Shown here in pieces: positions 44,561 to 52,597 of a DNA stretch of 64,000 bases. Position 1 is the stretch's first letter; every line of letters starts with the position of its first letter. A model generated the notes under the pieces. It made no database searches, had not been told where the DNA came from, and was given only the letters and a program-made list of their open reading frames with translations. The stretch is taken from the NCBI RefSeq assembly GCF_001468265.1, contig NZ_LNRZ01000003.1, positions 372,001-436,000 on the forward strand, given 5' to 3'. This DNA is from Sphingopyxis sp. H050 (GTDB lineage: Bacteria; Pseudomonadota; Alphaproteobacteria; Sphingomonadales; Sphingomonadaceae). The translations under genes were made by a program, and so were the position numbers.

Positions 44561-44997
44561 CAGTTGGCGCCGATTGTGAACCCCGGCACTGGCCGCGTCT
44601 CGACATGGCCGGCGTGATACATGTCCATGAAGACCGTCGTCTTCGCGGGCTCGCTGCCTTCGCAGCGCACGTCGTAGCCGTCGATGATGTTGCCGAAGAC
44701 GCCGATCCCGTAATTGCCGATCCGGTTGAACTGCGGCGGCTGGCCATTGGCGCAGCGCAGCGTCGCGAGATAGGCGAACTGGCCCTGCGGCATTTCGACG
44801 CGGACCGGATTTTCCTGACTGCCGAGCGGGTGCGCCTCGGCCTTCTCGATCGCCTTGTCGAGCTTCTTGCCCTTCGTCGCCGACTTGCCCGCGAGCATGT
44901 CGGCGATCGGGTCGCCCGCCGTCGCGGGGCCCGGAGCGGCAGCGAGAAGCGCGATGGCCGCGAGCATGGCGCCGCGCGTGAACATTTTTCCGTTCAT
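44560..44997 (-). CDS. Exported protein of unknown function
   Basis: 145 residues. Signal peptide of about 27 residues ending PATAG. A Lys-rich helix (SATKGKKLDKAIEKAE) is followed by a beta-rich domain with two Cys (LRCANGQPPQFNRIGNYG, YDVRCEGSEPAKT), which may form a disulfide. HVETRPVPGFTI ends the protein. I do not recognise a named family, though similar small periplasmic proteins occur in sphingomonads. It is co-directional with the dipeptidase gene upstream (19-base gap) and the VOC gene downstream. Confidence 0.75.
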   Translation of the reverse strand: MNGKMFTRGAMLAAIALLAAAPGPATAGDPIADMLAGKSATKGKKLDKAIEKAEAHPLGSQENPVRVEMPQGQFAYLATLRCANGQPPQFNRIGNYGIGVFGNIIDGYDVRCEGSEPAKTTVFMDMYHAGHVETRPVPGFTIGAN

Positions 44998-45016
44998 GAT
45001 GCCTCCCCCGATCTGC

Positions 45017-46552
45017 CTATTTCATCGCGGCGAGTGTATAGAGGAATTCGGCGTAGCCCATCGTCGCGTCGACGAGCCCCGCGACCTTCGGATTGGTCGA
45101 ATCGATCAGGAAATATTCGTTCGGCGCGTGCGCGCCCGAGCCGTGTCCGATGCCGAAGTGGCCTGCGGCGATCGACACCGGCGGCGCAGTGAAGGTCGCG
45201 CCCGGCCAGCTGCCAGCCAGCCTTGCATTGACGTTCGCGGGGACCCCAAGCTTCTTGTAGGTCGCGAGTTCGGTGCGGATCAGCAGGCTGTCCTCGGCCG
45301 CTTCGGTCGGGTCGTAGCCGCCCGAGACGTTCATCTCGACATCCTTGAACCCATGTTTGTCGAGATGCGCGCGCAGCTTCTTCTCGGCCTCGGCGCGGGT
45401 CTGGTTGGGGACGAGGCGGAGGTCGAGCTTCGCGACCGCGCGGCCGGGCAGCACGGTCTTGCCGCCGGGGCCGGTATAGCCCGCGACCAGCCCTTCGATA
45501 TTGACCGTCGGCTCCTGCGCGAGGCGGATCAGCGCGTCGTCATATTTGAGGTCGTCGATCCAGACGTTCACGCCCAGCGCCTGCTTCATCGCGGCTTCGC
45601 CGCCGCCCTTTGCGCCTTCGCGGATCAGCGCCTTTTCGCGGTCGGTGAGCGGACGGACATTTTCAAACCAGCCCTCGATCGCCGGGGTGTTGCCGTCGGG
45701 GGTGACGAGCGTCTGGAGCGCCTGGACCAGCCGCCAGGCGGGCGAATCGATCATCGCCTTCAGGCTGCTGTGCACGTCGCCCTTTGGCCCGCGGCCCCAT
45801 TTCTCGCCGCTGGCGATCAGTTCGAGTTCGATGATTCCCTTCGACCCCAGATTGACGTCGACCGTGCCGGCCTTGTCCTGCGAGGCGAAGGGGATGAAGA
45901 TGCCGTCGCATTTCCTGAGCGCGGCGAGGACGTTGGGCTTGGTCGCGACCTGGCGGAAGTGCGGCGAGCCGATCTCCTCCTCGCCCTCGCAGACGAGGAC
46001 GATGTTGACGGGGAGCTTTGCCTTGGCGGCGCGGATCGCATGAAGCGCGGCGAGAAAGGCCGACTCCGGCCCCTTCTGGTTCACCGCGCCGCGGCCGACG
46101 ATCGACAGGCCGAAACCGGGCTTGTCGACCATCTTGCCTTCGAGCGGCGGCGACGACCATTCGGCGGGGTCGAACTGCTTCACGTCGTACATGAAATAGA
46201 TGCCGATCGTGCGCTTCGCGCCGACGTCGATCGTCCCGAACACGCCGGGATGGCCGTCGGTGGGGACGATCTCGACATTGGTGAAGCCCGCGTCCTTCGC
46301 CAGCTCGGCCATATAGGCCGCGCCTTCGGCCATGTTGCGGTTCTCGGCGGCGATCGAGGGCAGGGCGATCCAGTCGCGCAGCCGCTTGACCGCAGCGTCC
46401 TTGCCGGCCTCGGCGGCCTTGCGGATCGCGGCGCTCTGGCTGCTCGCGGCGAGCGCGGAGAAGGGCGCCATGACCGTAGCGCCCGCGCCGAGCATGGCGG
46501 CGCCGCGAATCAGGTCGCGGCGGTTCGGTCGGTCGACGTTACGGAAATCCAT
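45017..46552 (-). CDS. Tat-exported M20-family dipeptidase
   Basis: 511 residues. The N-terminus RRDLIRGAAMLGAGATVMAP is a twin-arginine signal, so the enzyme folds in the cytosol and is exported. The M20 catalytic domain contains GIYFMYDVKQFDPAEW (family usually HxD; here YDV), GRGAVNQKGP, VCEGEEEIGSP and, near the end, GSGAHAPNEY. The lid domain spans about 235-390. The first metal-binding His of the usual HYDVQ is replaced by Tyr (MYDVKQ), and the expected Asp before KGP reads Asn, so zinc binding or activity may be altered. Substrate unknown. Confidence 0.85.
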   Translation of the reverse strand: MDFRNVDRPNRRDLIRGAAMLGAGATVMAPFSALAASSQSAAIRKAAEAGKDAAVKRLRDWIALPSIAAENRNMAEGAAYMAELAKDAGFTNVEIVPTDGHPGVFGTIDVGAKRTIGIYFMYDVKQFDPAEWSSPPLEGKMVDKPGFGLSIVGRGAVNQKGPESAFLAALHAIRAAKAKLPVNIVLVCEGEEEIGSPHFRQVATKPNVLAALRKCDGIFIPFASQDKAGTVDVNLGSKGIIELELIASGEKWGRGPKGDVHSSLKAMIDSPAWRLVQALQTLVTPDGNTPAIEGWFENVRPLTDREKALIREGAKGGGEAAMKQALGVNVWIDDLKYDDALIRLAQEPTVNIEGLVAGYTGPGGKTVLPGRAVAKLDLRLVPNQTRAEAEKKLRAHLDKHGFKDVEMNVSGGYDPTEAAEDSLLIRTELATYKKLGVPANVNARLAGSWPGATFTAPPVSIAAGHFGIGHGSGAHAPNEYFLIDSTNPKVAGLVDATMGYAEFLYTLAAMK

Positions 46553-46627
46553 GGCTTGTCCCCTGCAGTGTCTGTGTCGCGGGGAGTGTTCTTCAAATTG
46601 AGCGGCATAGCAAGGCGGCACCGACGA

Positions 46628-46651
46628 GATCCCGGCCTGCGCCGGGATGAC
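46628..46651. repeat. Single arm of the GTCAYCC-family repeat
   Basis: GATCCCGGCCTGCGCCGGGA, then TGAC: one arm only, with no facing partner nearby. It lies between the dipeptidase start and the fumarase stop. Probably a decayed copy. Confidence 0.6.
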
Positions 46652-46702
46652 CGAAGAGAAACGTGGTGCCTCGCCCTTGAAGGCGGCGCAATAACCCAGC
46701 TA

Positions 46703-48226
46703 TCAAGCCTTCTCCAGCAACCCCTCGTCGGCGATCCGCTTCTGCCAGAGCTTCGGCGCGTTGACGTGGACGTTCTGGCCCTCGCTGTCGACCGCGACGG
46801 TGACGGGGAAGTCCTTGACCTCGAATTCGTAGATCGCTTCCATGCCGAGGTCGGCGAAGCCCACGACCTTGCTTCCCTTAATGGCGCGCGCCACGAGGTA
46901 CGCCGCACCGCCGACCGCCATCAGATAGGCGCTCTTGTGCTTGGCGATCGCCTGCGTCGCGGCGGGGCCGCGTTCGGCCTTGCCGACGCAGGCGAGCAGG
47001 CCTTGCTCCAGCATCATGTCCATGAACTTGTCCATGCGCGTCGCGGTCGTCGGTCCCGCCGGGCCGACGATTTCTTCGCCCACCGGATCGACCGGGCCGA
47101 CATAATAGATGACGCGGCCTTTGAACTCGACGGGCAGCTGCTCGCCCTTGGCCAGCATATCGGCGATGCGCTTGTGCGCGGCGTCGCGGCCGGTGAGCAT
47201 CTTGCCGTTGAGGAGCAGCCGGTCGCCCTGCTTCCAGCTTGCGACCACTTCGGGGGTCAGCGTGTCGAGGTCAACGCGGATCGCGGCCTGATCGGGCTTC
47301 CAGTCGATTTGCGGATAGTCCGCCAGCACCGGTGGTTCGAGGAAGACCGGGCCGCTGCCGTCGAGCGTCACATGCGCGTGGCGCGTCGCGGCGCAGTTGG
47401 GGATCATCGCGACGGGCTTCGACGCGGCGTGCGTCGGCCAATCGGCGATCTTGACGTCGAGCACGGTGGCAAGGCCGCCGAGCCCCTGCGCGCCGATGCC
47501 GAGCGCATTGACCTTTTCATAGAGCTCGATGCGCAGCTCCTCGGTCGGGTTCGACGGACCGCGCGCGAGCAGCTCGGTCATGTCGATCGGATCCATCAGC
47601 GACTGCTTCGCGAGCAGCATCGCCTTTTCCGCGGTGCCGCCGATGCCGATGCCGAGCATGCCGGGCGGGCACCAGCCGGCGCCCATCTGCGGCACCATTT
47701 CGAGCACCCAATCGACGATCGAATCCGACGGGTTCATCATCTTGAACTTCGACTTGTTCTCGCTGCCACCGCCCTTGGCCGCGACGTCGATCACGACCTT
47801 GTTGCCGGGGACCATCTCGACGTTGAGCACCGAGGGCGTGTTGTCCTTGGTATTCACGCGGCTGAAGGCGGGGTCGGCGAGGATCGAGGCGCGGAGCTTG
47901 TTGTCGGGGTGGAGATAGGCCTTGCGCACGCCCTCGTCTACGACCTGCTGCAGGCTGCGCGGGCTGTCGAGGCGGCAGTCCATGCCCCATTTGATGAAGA
48001 CGGTGACGATGCCGGTGTCCTGGCAGATCGGGCGGTGCCCCTCGGCGCACATGCGGCTGTTCGAGAGGATCTGCGCCATCGCATCCTTCGCGGCGGGCGA
48101 GACCTCGCGCTCATAGGCGGCGGCAAGCGCGCGGATATAGTCCATCGGATGGAAATAGCTGATGTACTGGAGCGCATCGGCGATCGTCTCGATCAGATCG
48201 TCCTCGCGGATGGTGACGCTATTCAT
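46703..48226 (-). CDS. Fumarate hydratase, class I (iron-sulfur)
   Basis: 507 residues. It interconverts fumarate and malate in the TCA cycle with a 4Fe-4S cluster. The three cluster Cys fit ICQDTG (about 68), GWCPPG (about 186) and IPNCAAT (about 278). SENKSKFKMMNPSD and the C-terminal segment with GPVDPVGEEIVGPAGPTTATR are typical of the single-chain FumA/FumB form (alpha and beta parts fused). The oxygen-labile cluster distinguishes it from class II FumC, which is not in this window. It stands alone on the minus strand. Confidence 0.95.
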   Translation of the reverse strand: MNSVTIREDDLIETIADALQYISYFHPMDYIRALAAAYEREVSPAAKDAMAQILSNSRMCAEGHRPICQDTGIVTVFIKWGMDCRLDSPRSLQQVVDEGVRKAYLHPDNKLRASILADPAFSRVNTKDNTPSVLNVEMVPGNKVVIDVAAKGGGSENKSKFKMMNPSDSIVDWVLEMVPQMGAGWCPPGMLGIGIGGTAEKAMLLAKQSLMDPIDMTELLARGPSNPTEELRIELYEKVNALGIGAQGLGGLATVLDVKIADWPTHAASKPVAMIPNCAATRHAHVTLDGSGPVFLEPPVLADYPQIDWKPDQAAIRVDLDTLTPEVVASWKQGDRLLLNGKMLTGRDAAHKRIADMLAKGEQLPVEFKGRVIYYVGPVDPVGEEIVGPAGPTTATRMDKFMDMMLEQGLLACVGKAERGPAATQAIAKHKSAYLMAVGGAAYLVARAIKGSKVVGFADLGMEAIYEFEVKDFPVTVAVDSEGQNVHVNAPKLWQKRIADEGLLEKA

Positions 48227-48297
48227 GGGTGCAGCCCCCTCTGCCTGATTTCAGGATTCGGGTTTCCCTAGACCCGGCGGGCCGGGGTGGGAAGGGG

Positions 48298-49092
48298 TTA
48301 GCGCCGGCGGCGGCCGAACAGCTTGCGCGCCGCCGGAGCGGCCGCCGCGACGCGGGGCCGAGGCACCGGCGCGCCGAAATCGACGAACGGGCGCTTGCGG
48401 ACGAGCGCGCGCCAGCACGCGATCGCCGCGGAGATCAGCAGCACCGCCCAGCCGCCGCCGATCGCCGCCACCAGCGTCCATCCGAAGCTTTCGGGCGCGA
48501 CGAGGCCCATGACGGTCGGAACCGTGGCGACGATCGCGAGCGAGCCGAAGAGCAGCCCCCAGCGGCCGACCTGCGCCAGCGCGAGGCCGATGGCGACATT
48601 GGCGAGCGCCAGCAGCAGGAACTTGACCGCGACGGGCCAGGGCAGGCTCGCCATCGCCGGCGAATAGTCTCCCGCGGTGAAGGCGGTCTGGATGTCGAAG
48701 AGCAGCCAATTCTCATAGGCGTCGGCAAGCGCCGCCAGGACCGGCAGCCCGGCGGCGGCGAGCAGCGGCCGCGACCTCAGTTCGCGGGCGAACGCGACCA
48801 GCCCCGAGGCCAGGAACCCGGCGTAGAGCAGCATGTAGAGATAGTCGCGCTCGTTCCCGGTGCGCATCGCGGCGAGCCGCGCGACCTGCATCGGATCGCT
48901 GTCGGGGCCGAACACCGCGAGCAGATCCTGCTGCCCGCGCACAAATTCGAACGCGAACACCGGGGCGCCATAGCCGGGATGGGCGGAATGGCTCGTTTCG
49001 GGAAATCCGAGCGCCGACCCCGCGACCAGCACGGCGATCCCGAACAGCAGCGTCGCAAGCCACCAGCGTGCCGCCGGCAGCGCGGGCGACAT
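48298..49092 (-). CDS. Multi-pass membrane protein, unknown
   Basis: 264 residues. About five to six hydrophobic segments (near 10-30, 88-105, 111-128, 150-172, 175-198, 202-228) and a basic C-terminal tail (RKLFGRRRR) expected in the cytosol. The first loop after segment one is long and probably periplasmic (about 31-85). No catalytic motif recognised. It follows zur by four bases on the same strand, so it may belong to the zinc regulon, which would hint at a metal-related role. ATG at 49092 is taken as start; a TTG one codon earlier is also open. Confidence 0.78.
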   Translation of the reverse strand: MSPALPAARWWLATLLFGIAVLVAGSALGFPETSHSAHPGYGAPVFAFEFVRGQQDLLAVFGPDSDPMQVARLAAMRTGNERDYLYMLLYAGFLASGLVAFARELRSRPLLAAAGLPVLAALADAYENWLLFDIQTAFTAGDYSPAMASLPWPVAVKFLLLALANVAIGLALAQVGRWGLLFGSLAIVATVPTVMGLVAPESFGWTLVAAIGGGWAVLLISAAIACWRALVRKRPFVDFGAPVPRPRVAAAAPAARKLFGRRRR

Positions 49093-49096
49093 CAAC

Positions 49097-49561
49097 TTAT
49101 TGGCACTCGGCGCATTTGCCGCGCACCTCGATCACCGGGCGCTCGGCGGCGAAGCCCGTCGCCTCGGCCGCCGCGCGGACGCCGCCCGCCAGCTTGTCGT
49201 TATCGACATGGACCGCACTGCCGCAGCTGTCGCAGATCAGGAAGATGCAGTCGTGGAGGCAGCCGGGATGGCTGTTCGCAACGAAGGCGTTGGCGCTCTC
49301 GACGCGGCGGACCAGGTTGTTCGCGACGAACAGGTCGAGGATGCGATAGACGCTGTTCGGCGCGACCCGCTTGCCGCGCCTTTGCGACACGATGTCGGCG
49401 ATCTCATAGGCGCTCGCGGGCTTGCCGATCTCGGCGACGGCGTCGAAAATCTCGGCGCGCATGTCGGTCCAGGCTTCGCCGCCCTTTTCGAGCGCGGTCT
49501 GCGCCGCCCTGGCGAGCGAGGCGCCGGTCGCCTCGACATGCGGATGTTCATGCTTGCCCAT
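49097..49561 (-). CDS. zur: Fur-family regulator, Zur type
   Basis: 154 residues. Winged helix at about 20-85 (RAEIFDAVAEIGKPASAYEIAD, then RVAPNSVYRILDLFVANNLV) followed by the dimerisation domain with Cys pairs CDSCG and CAECQ that hold structural zinc. HPGCLHDCIFLIC supplies sensing-site His and Cys. The CLHDC pattern and the neighbouring MerC-domain gene favour Zur over Fur. As a zinc-bound dimer it should repress zinc-acquisition genes. A perfect 8-bp-arm palindrome upstream of the merC gene is its most likely site here. Confidence 0.85.
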   Translation of the reverse strand: MGKHEHPHVEATGASLARAAQTALEKGGEAWTDMRAEIFDAVAEIGKPASAYEIADIVSQRRGKRVAPNSVYRILDLFVANNLVRRVESANAFVANSHPGCLHDCIFLICDSCGSAVHVDNDKLAGGVRAAAEATGFAAERPVIEVRGKCAECQ

Positions 49562-49666
49562 GGCTTTTCCTTATGCGCGGATACTTCGCGCGTCCTTGCC
49601 CCTGTTCAGCACAATGTATGTTGTTTGAGGGGCACCCGCAAGTTGCGGGCGCTACCTATCCGCGCG

Positions 49667-50101
49667 TTAACTGCGCGCGCGGCGGTTGAGGTCGTGGCCA
49701 AGCGCGACGACCGCGACGCCGATCATCGTCGCGAGCACTTCGCTGCCGTCGTGCGGCCGCGACAGCGCGCCCGCCATCATGCCGAGCCCGAAGCAGCCGA
49801 CGCCGAACGGCATCATATAGCCATGGCTCAGCACGCCCGAGACGAGGGTGATGAGCGCGAAGCCGATCGCGATGACGAGCCCGATCTCGTGGAACAGGTG
49901 GCTTTCGAGGAAGACGCCGCCGACCGACGCGATCGAGGCGAAAAAGATCGTCGTTGCAAGGCAATGGACGAGGCAGAGCCCCGACAGGCCCATTGCGAGC
50001 TGGTCGCCGCTGAGCGACGTCAGCGGCCGCGAATCGCGCGCAGCCCGGACCAGCGCGCCGAGGCGCGGCCATGCATGGCTGTGACTGGCGACTTGGGTCA
50101 C
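49667..50101 (-). CDS. MerC-domain membrane protein
   Basis: 144 residues, about four membrane segments (near 37-60, 62-82, 94-116, 118-138). SGLCLVHCLATTI holds the conserved Cys pair of the first MerC helix. The Cys pair and MerC fold first became known from mercury uptake, but relatives next to zur are thought to serve zinc or another metal. The N-terminal 30 residues are basic and probably cytosolic. It is co-directional with zur (105-base gap). A palindrome of Fur-family size lies 54 bases upstream of the start. Confidence 0.85.
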   Translation of the reverse strand: MTQVASHSHAWPRLGALVRAARDSRPLTSLSGDQLAMGLSGLCLVHCLATTIFFASIASVGGVFLESHLFHEIGLVIAIGFALITLVSGVLSHGYMMPFGVGCFGLGMMAGALSRPHDGSEVLATMIGVAVVALGHDLNRRARS

Positions 50102-50154
50102 CCGATTCTCCGTTGGTCCAACTACGAGCCTTGATATGGCATAACATGACCGAG

Positions 50155-50175
50155 GTTACAATATCTCATTGTAAC
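50155..50175. promoter_or_regulatory. Candidate Zur box upstream of the MerC-domain gene
   Basis: GTTACAAT (50155-50162), ATCTC, ATTGTAAC (50168-50175) form perfect 8-bp arms. The site is AT-rich in a GC-rich region and of the size used by Fur-family dimers. ATAACATGAC (50141-50150) beside it may be a second weak half-site. Confidence 0.6.
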
Positions 50176-50242
50176 AAAATATCGTCGCTGCTCGGCTTTG
50201 CCGTCACCCCCCACCCACGCAGGCGGGTTTAAGAAAGCGGGG

Positions 50243-51910
50243 TCACGTCGTCGCCTCCGCCCGCAGCGCCTTCCGATCGAGTTTGCCGATCATCGTCTTG
50301 GGCAGGTTCAGGCGCACCTCGACCGCGCTCACCCGCTCATGCTTGCCAAGCTGTGGGTTGAGCCACGCCGCGAGCGCTTCGCCCGACACCTGAAAGCCCT
50401 CCTCCAGCGTCACGAACGCCTTCGGTACTTCACCGCGATAGGAGTCGGGCACCCCGAGCACGATCGCTTCCTTGACCGCCGGATGCTGGTGCAGATGCGC
50501 CTCGATCACGCTCGGATAGACCTTGAACCCGCCGACGGCGATCATGTCCTTCAGCCGGTCGACGATGCGGATATAACCCTCTTCGTCGATCGCCGCGACG
50601 TCGCCGGTGCGCAGCCACCCGTCCGCGGTGAAGCTGTCGAGGTCGGCGTCGGGGCGGTTCCAATAGCCCTGCATGATCTGCGGGCCTTTGACCGCCAGCT
50701 CGCCGGGTTCGCCCACGGGCGCGGCCTTCGACGGGTCTTCCTTGTCGAGCAAGCGAATGTGCGTCGCGGGCAGCGGCTGGCCGATCGTGCCGGGCTTGAC
50801 CGGACCGTCATAGGGGTTGGTCGCGACGACGCCCGAGCTTTCGGTCAGGCCATAGCCCTCGACCAGCGAGGCGCCGGTGAGGGCGACGAATTTCTCGCGC
50901 AGCTCGGCGGGCATCGGCGCGCCGCCCGAGATGCAGACGCGCAGCGACGAGAAATCGGTCTTCGCAATATCGGGATGGTCGAGCAGCGCCTGATACATCG
51001 TCGGCACACCGGGCAGCGCGGTGGCCTTTGTCCGCGTGATCGTCTGCAGCGCCGCCTTGGCGTCGAAGCGCGGCAGCATCGCGATCATCCCGCCGTTGAG
51101 GACGGTGCGGTTGAGGACGCAGGTGTTGGCGAAGACATGGAAGAAGGGCAGCACGCCGAGGATGCGGTCGTCGGCGCCATGATCGGGATCGATCGCATTC
51201 ACCTGCCGCGCGTTGGCGGTCAGATTCTGGTGCGTGAGCTTGGCACCCTTCGGCGTGCCGGTCGTGCCGCCGGTATATTGGATCAGGGCGATGTCGGTTT
51301 CGGGATCGATCGCGACGGCTTCCGGCTTCCCGTCATTGTCGGCGAGCGCCGAAAAACGGATGACGCGCGGATCGGCGGGAAGCGCCGTGACCTCGCTTTT
51401 CTTGAACAGGCGGTAGAGGATCGACTTGGCGGCGGGGAGGCCGCCCGCGACCGATCCCACGATCAGGCGCTTGAGGCTGGACCCATCGAGCACCTTGAGC
51501 GCGGTCGGCAGCAGCGCGGCGGCGCTGATCGTGACCAGCGTGTCTGTCCCCGAATCCTCGACCTGCGCTTCGAGCTCGGCGACGGTATAGAGCGGCGAGA
51601 AATTGACCACCGTCGCCCCGGCGGCGAGCGCGCCATAATAGGCCGCGACATAGTGCGGGACATTGGGCAGGAACAGCCCGACGCGGCTGCCCTTGCCGAC
51701 GCCCTGCAGTTGCAGCCCGCGGGCAACGCGCGCGACACCGTTGGCGACCTCGGCATAGGAAAAGCGCCGCCCCAGAAAATCGAGCATCGGTGCATCGCCG
51801 CGCTTCGCGACGCTGGCGGCGAGCATCGCGGGAAGCGACAGCGGCGCGAACGGCTGGTCCCACGGGGTCGGATGGCGATAATCGTGCGACCAGTCGTGGG
51901 GGCTGTTCAT
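50243..51910 (-). CDS. Long-chain fatty-acid-CoA ligase
   Basis: 555 residues, ANL superfamily. It activates a fatty acid to acyl-AMP, then to acyl-CoA. The P-loop YTGGTTGTPKGA is near residue 215, VEGYGLTESS near 340, GWLRTGD near 430, and the C-terminal-domain Lys is in MIGKLDRKALR. Length and GGFKVYPSVIEAHLHQHPAV fit the FadD group rather than acetyl-CoA synthetase. Chain-length preference is not readable. No beta-oxidation genes are adjacent. The gene stands alone on the minus strand, divergent from the exported protein at 52035. Confidence 0.92.
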   Translation of the reverse strand: MNSPHDWSHDYRHPTPWDQPFAPLSLPAMLAASVAKRGDAPMLDFLGRRFSYAEVANGVARVARGLQLQGVGKGSRVGLFLPNVPHYVAAYYGALAAGATVVNFSPLYTVAELEAQVEDSGTDTLVTISAAALLPTALKVLDGSSLKRLIVGSVAGGLPAAKSILYRLFKKSEVTALPADPRVIRFSALADNDGKPEAVAIDPETDIALIQYTGGTTGTPKGAKLTHQNLTANARQVNAIDPDHGADDRILGVLPFFHVFANTCVLNRTVLNGGMIAMLPRFDAKAALQTITRTKATALPGVPTMYQALLDHPDIAKTDFSSLRVCISGGAPMPAELREKFVALTGASLVEGYGLTESSGVVATNPYDGPVKPGTIGQPLPATHIRLLDKEDPSKAAPVGEPGELAVKGPQIMQGYWNRPDADLDSFTADGWLRTGDVAAIDEEGYIRIVDRLKDMIAVGGFKVYPSVIEAHLHQHPAVKEAIVLGVPDSYRGEVPKAFVTLEEGFQVSGEALAAWLNPQLGKHERVSAVEVRLNLPKTMIGKLDRKALRAEATT

Positions 51911-52034
51911 CGAGGTGGGGGACCCTTTGTGCGCGTTATTGACATCACTCTAAGCAAGCCGGGACGCCTCCGCAATCTTGCGGCGCAGCAATGCGGCGGC
52001 TAGTCAGGGACGTCATTCTCGCCAGGGGTTTTCC

Positions 52035-52568
52035 ATGCTGCAGCCGATTTCGCGTTTCGCCGCGCCGTTCGTCCTTCTTGTCGCCATGGCGACGCCCGCG
52101 GCCGCCAAGGACAAGGCGCCCCCCGCGACGCCCGCGCAGATCAAGGAGCTCTATGCGTGCCGCGACCTCGCCGATCCGGCCGCGCGGCTCGCCTGTTTCG
52201 ACCGCGAGGTCGGCGAACTGTCGGCCGCCGATCAGGCGCGCGAGATCGTCTTCACCGACAAGGAAACCGCCAAGAAGACGCGGCGAGGGCTGTTCGGATT
52301 CTCCTTCCCCAAGCTGGGCGGAATTTTCGGCGGCGACGACGAAGAGATCAGCGAGATCGACACGGTGATCCGCTCGGTCAGCATCGACCGCTCGGGCAAA
52401 TATACGCTCGTCATGGAAGATGATGCGGTGTGGACGCAGATCGACACCACCAAGCTGCCGCGCCAGCCGAAGCCGGGGCAGAAAATCCATATCAAGACCG
52501 CGACGATGGGCAGCTATTTCGCGACGATCGAAGGCGGCCGCGCGATCCGCCTGAAGCGCGACCGCTGA
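52035..52568 (+). CDS. Exported protein of unknown function
   Basis: 177 residues. Signal peptide of about 24 residues ending PAAAK. A segment YACRDLADPAARLACFDREV (Cys-x15-Cys) resembles the start of short periplasmic proteins where the two Cys form a disulfide. The central part is charged (TAKKTRRGLFGFSFPKLGG), and the C-terminal half is beta-rich (TVIRSVSIDRSGKYTLVMED, HIKTATMGSYFATIEGG), possibly an OB-like fold. No named family recognised. It is followed 29 bases later by the folate gene on the same strand. Confidence 0.8.
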   Translation: MLQPISRFAAPFVLLVAMATPAAAKDKAPPATPAQIKELYACRDLADPAARLACFDREVGELSAADQAREIVFTDKETAKKTRRGLFGFSFPKLGGIFGGDDEEISEIDTVIRSVSIDRSGKYTLVMEDDAVWTQIDTTKLPRQPKPGQKIHIKTATMGSYFATIEGGRAIRLKRDR

Positions 52569-52597
52569 CATCGCCGCCTTAGCTCTGCGAATTGACG

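Noticed and set aside
44855..48271. A plus-strand open frame of over 1100 codons opposite the dipeptidase and fumarase genes
   Set aside because: It is antisense to two well-recognised enzymes. The translation is rich in Arg, Asp, His and Gln with no family motif, the usual shadow of high-GC coding.
49611..49624. ACAATGTATGTTGT as a Zur box before zur
   Set aside because: The arms are only 4 bp and imperfect; the site upstream of the MerC-domain gene is far stronger.
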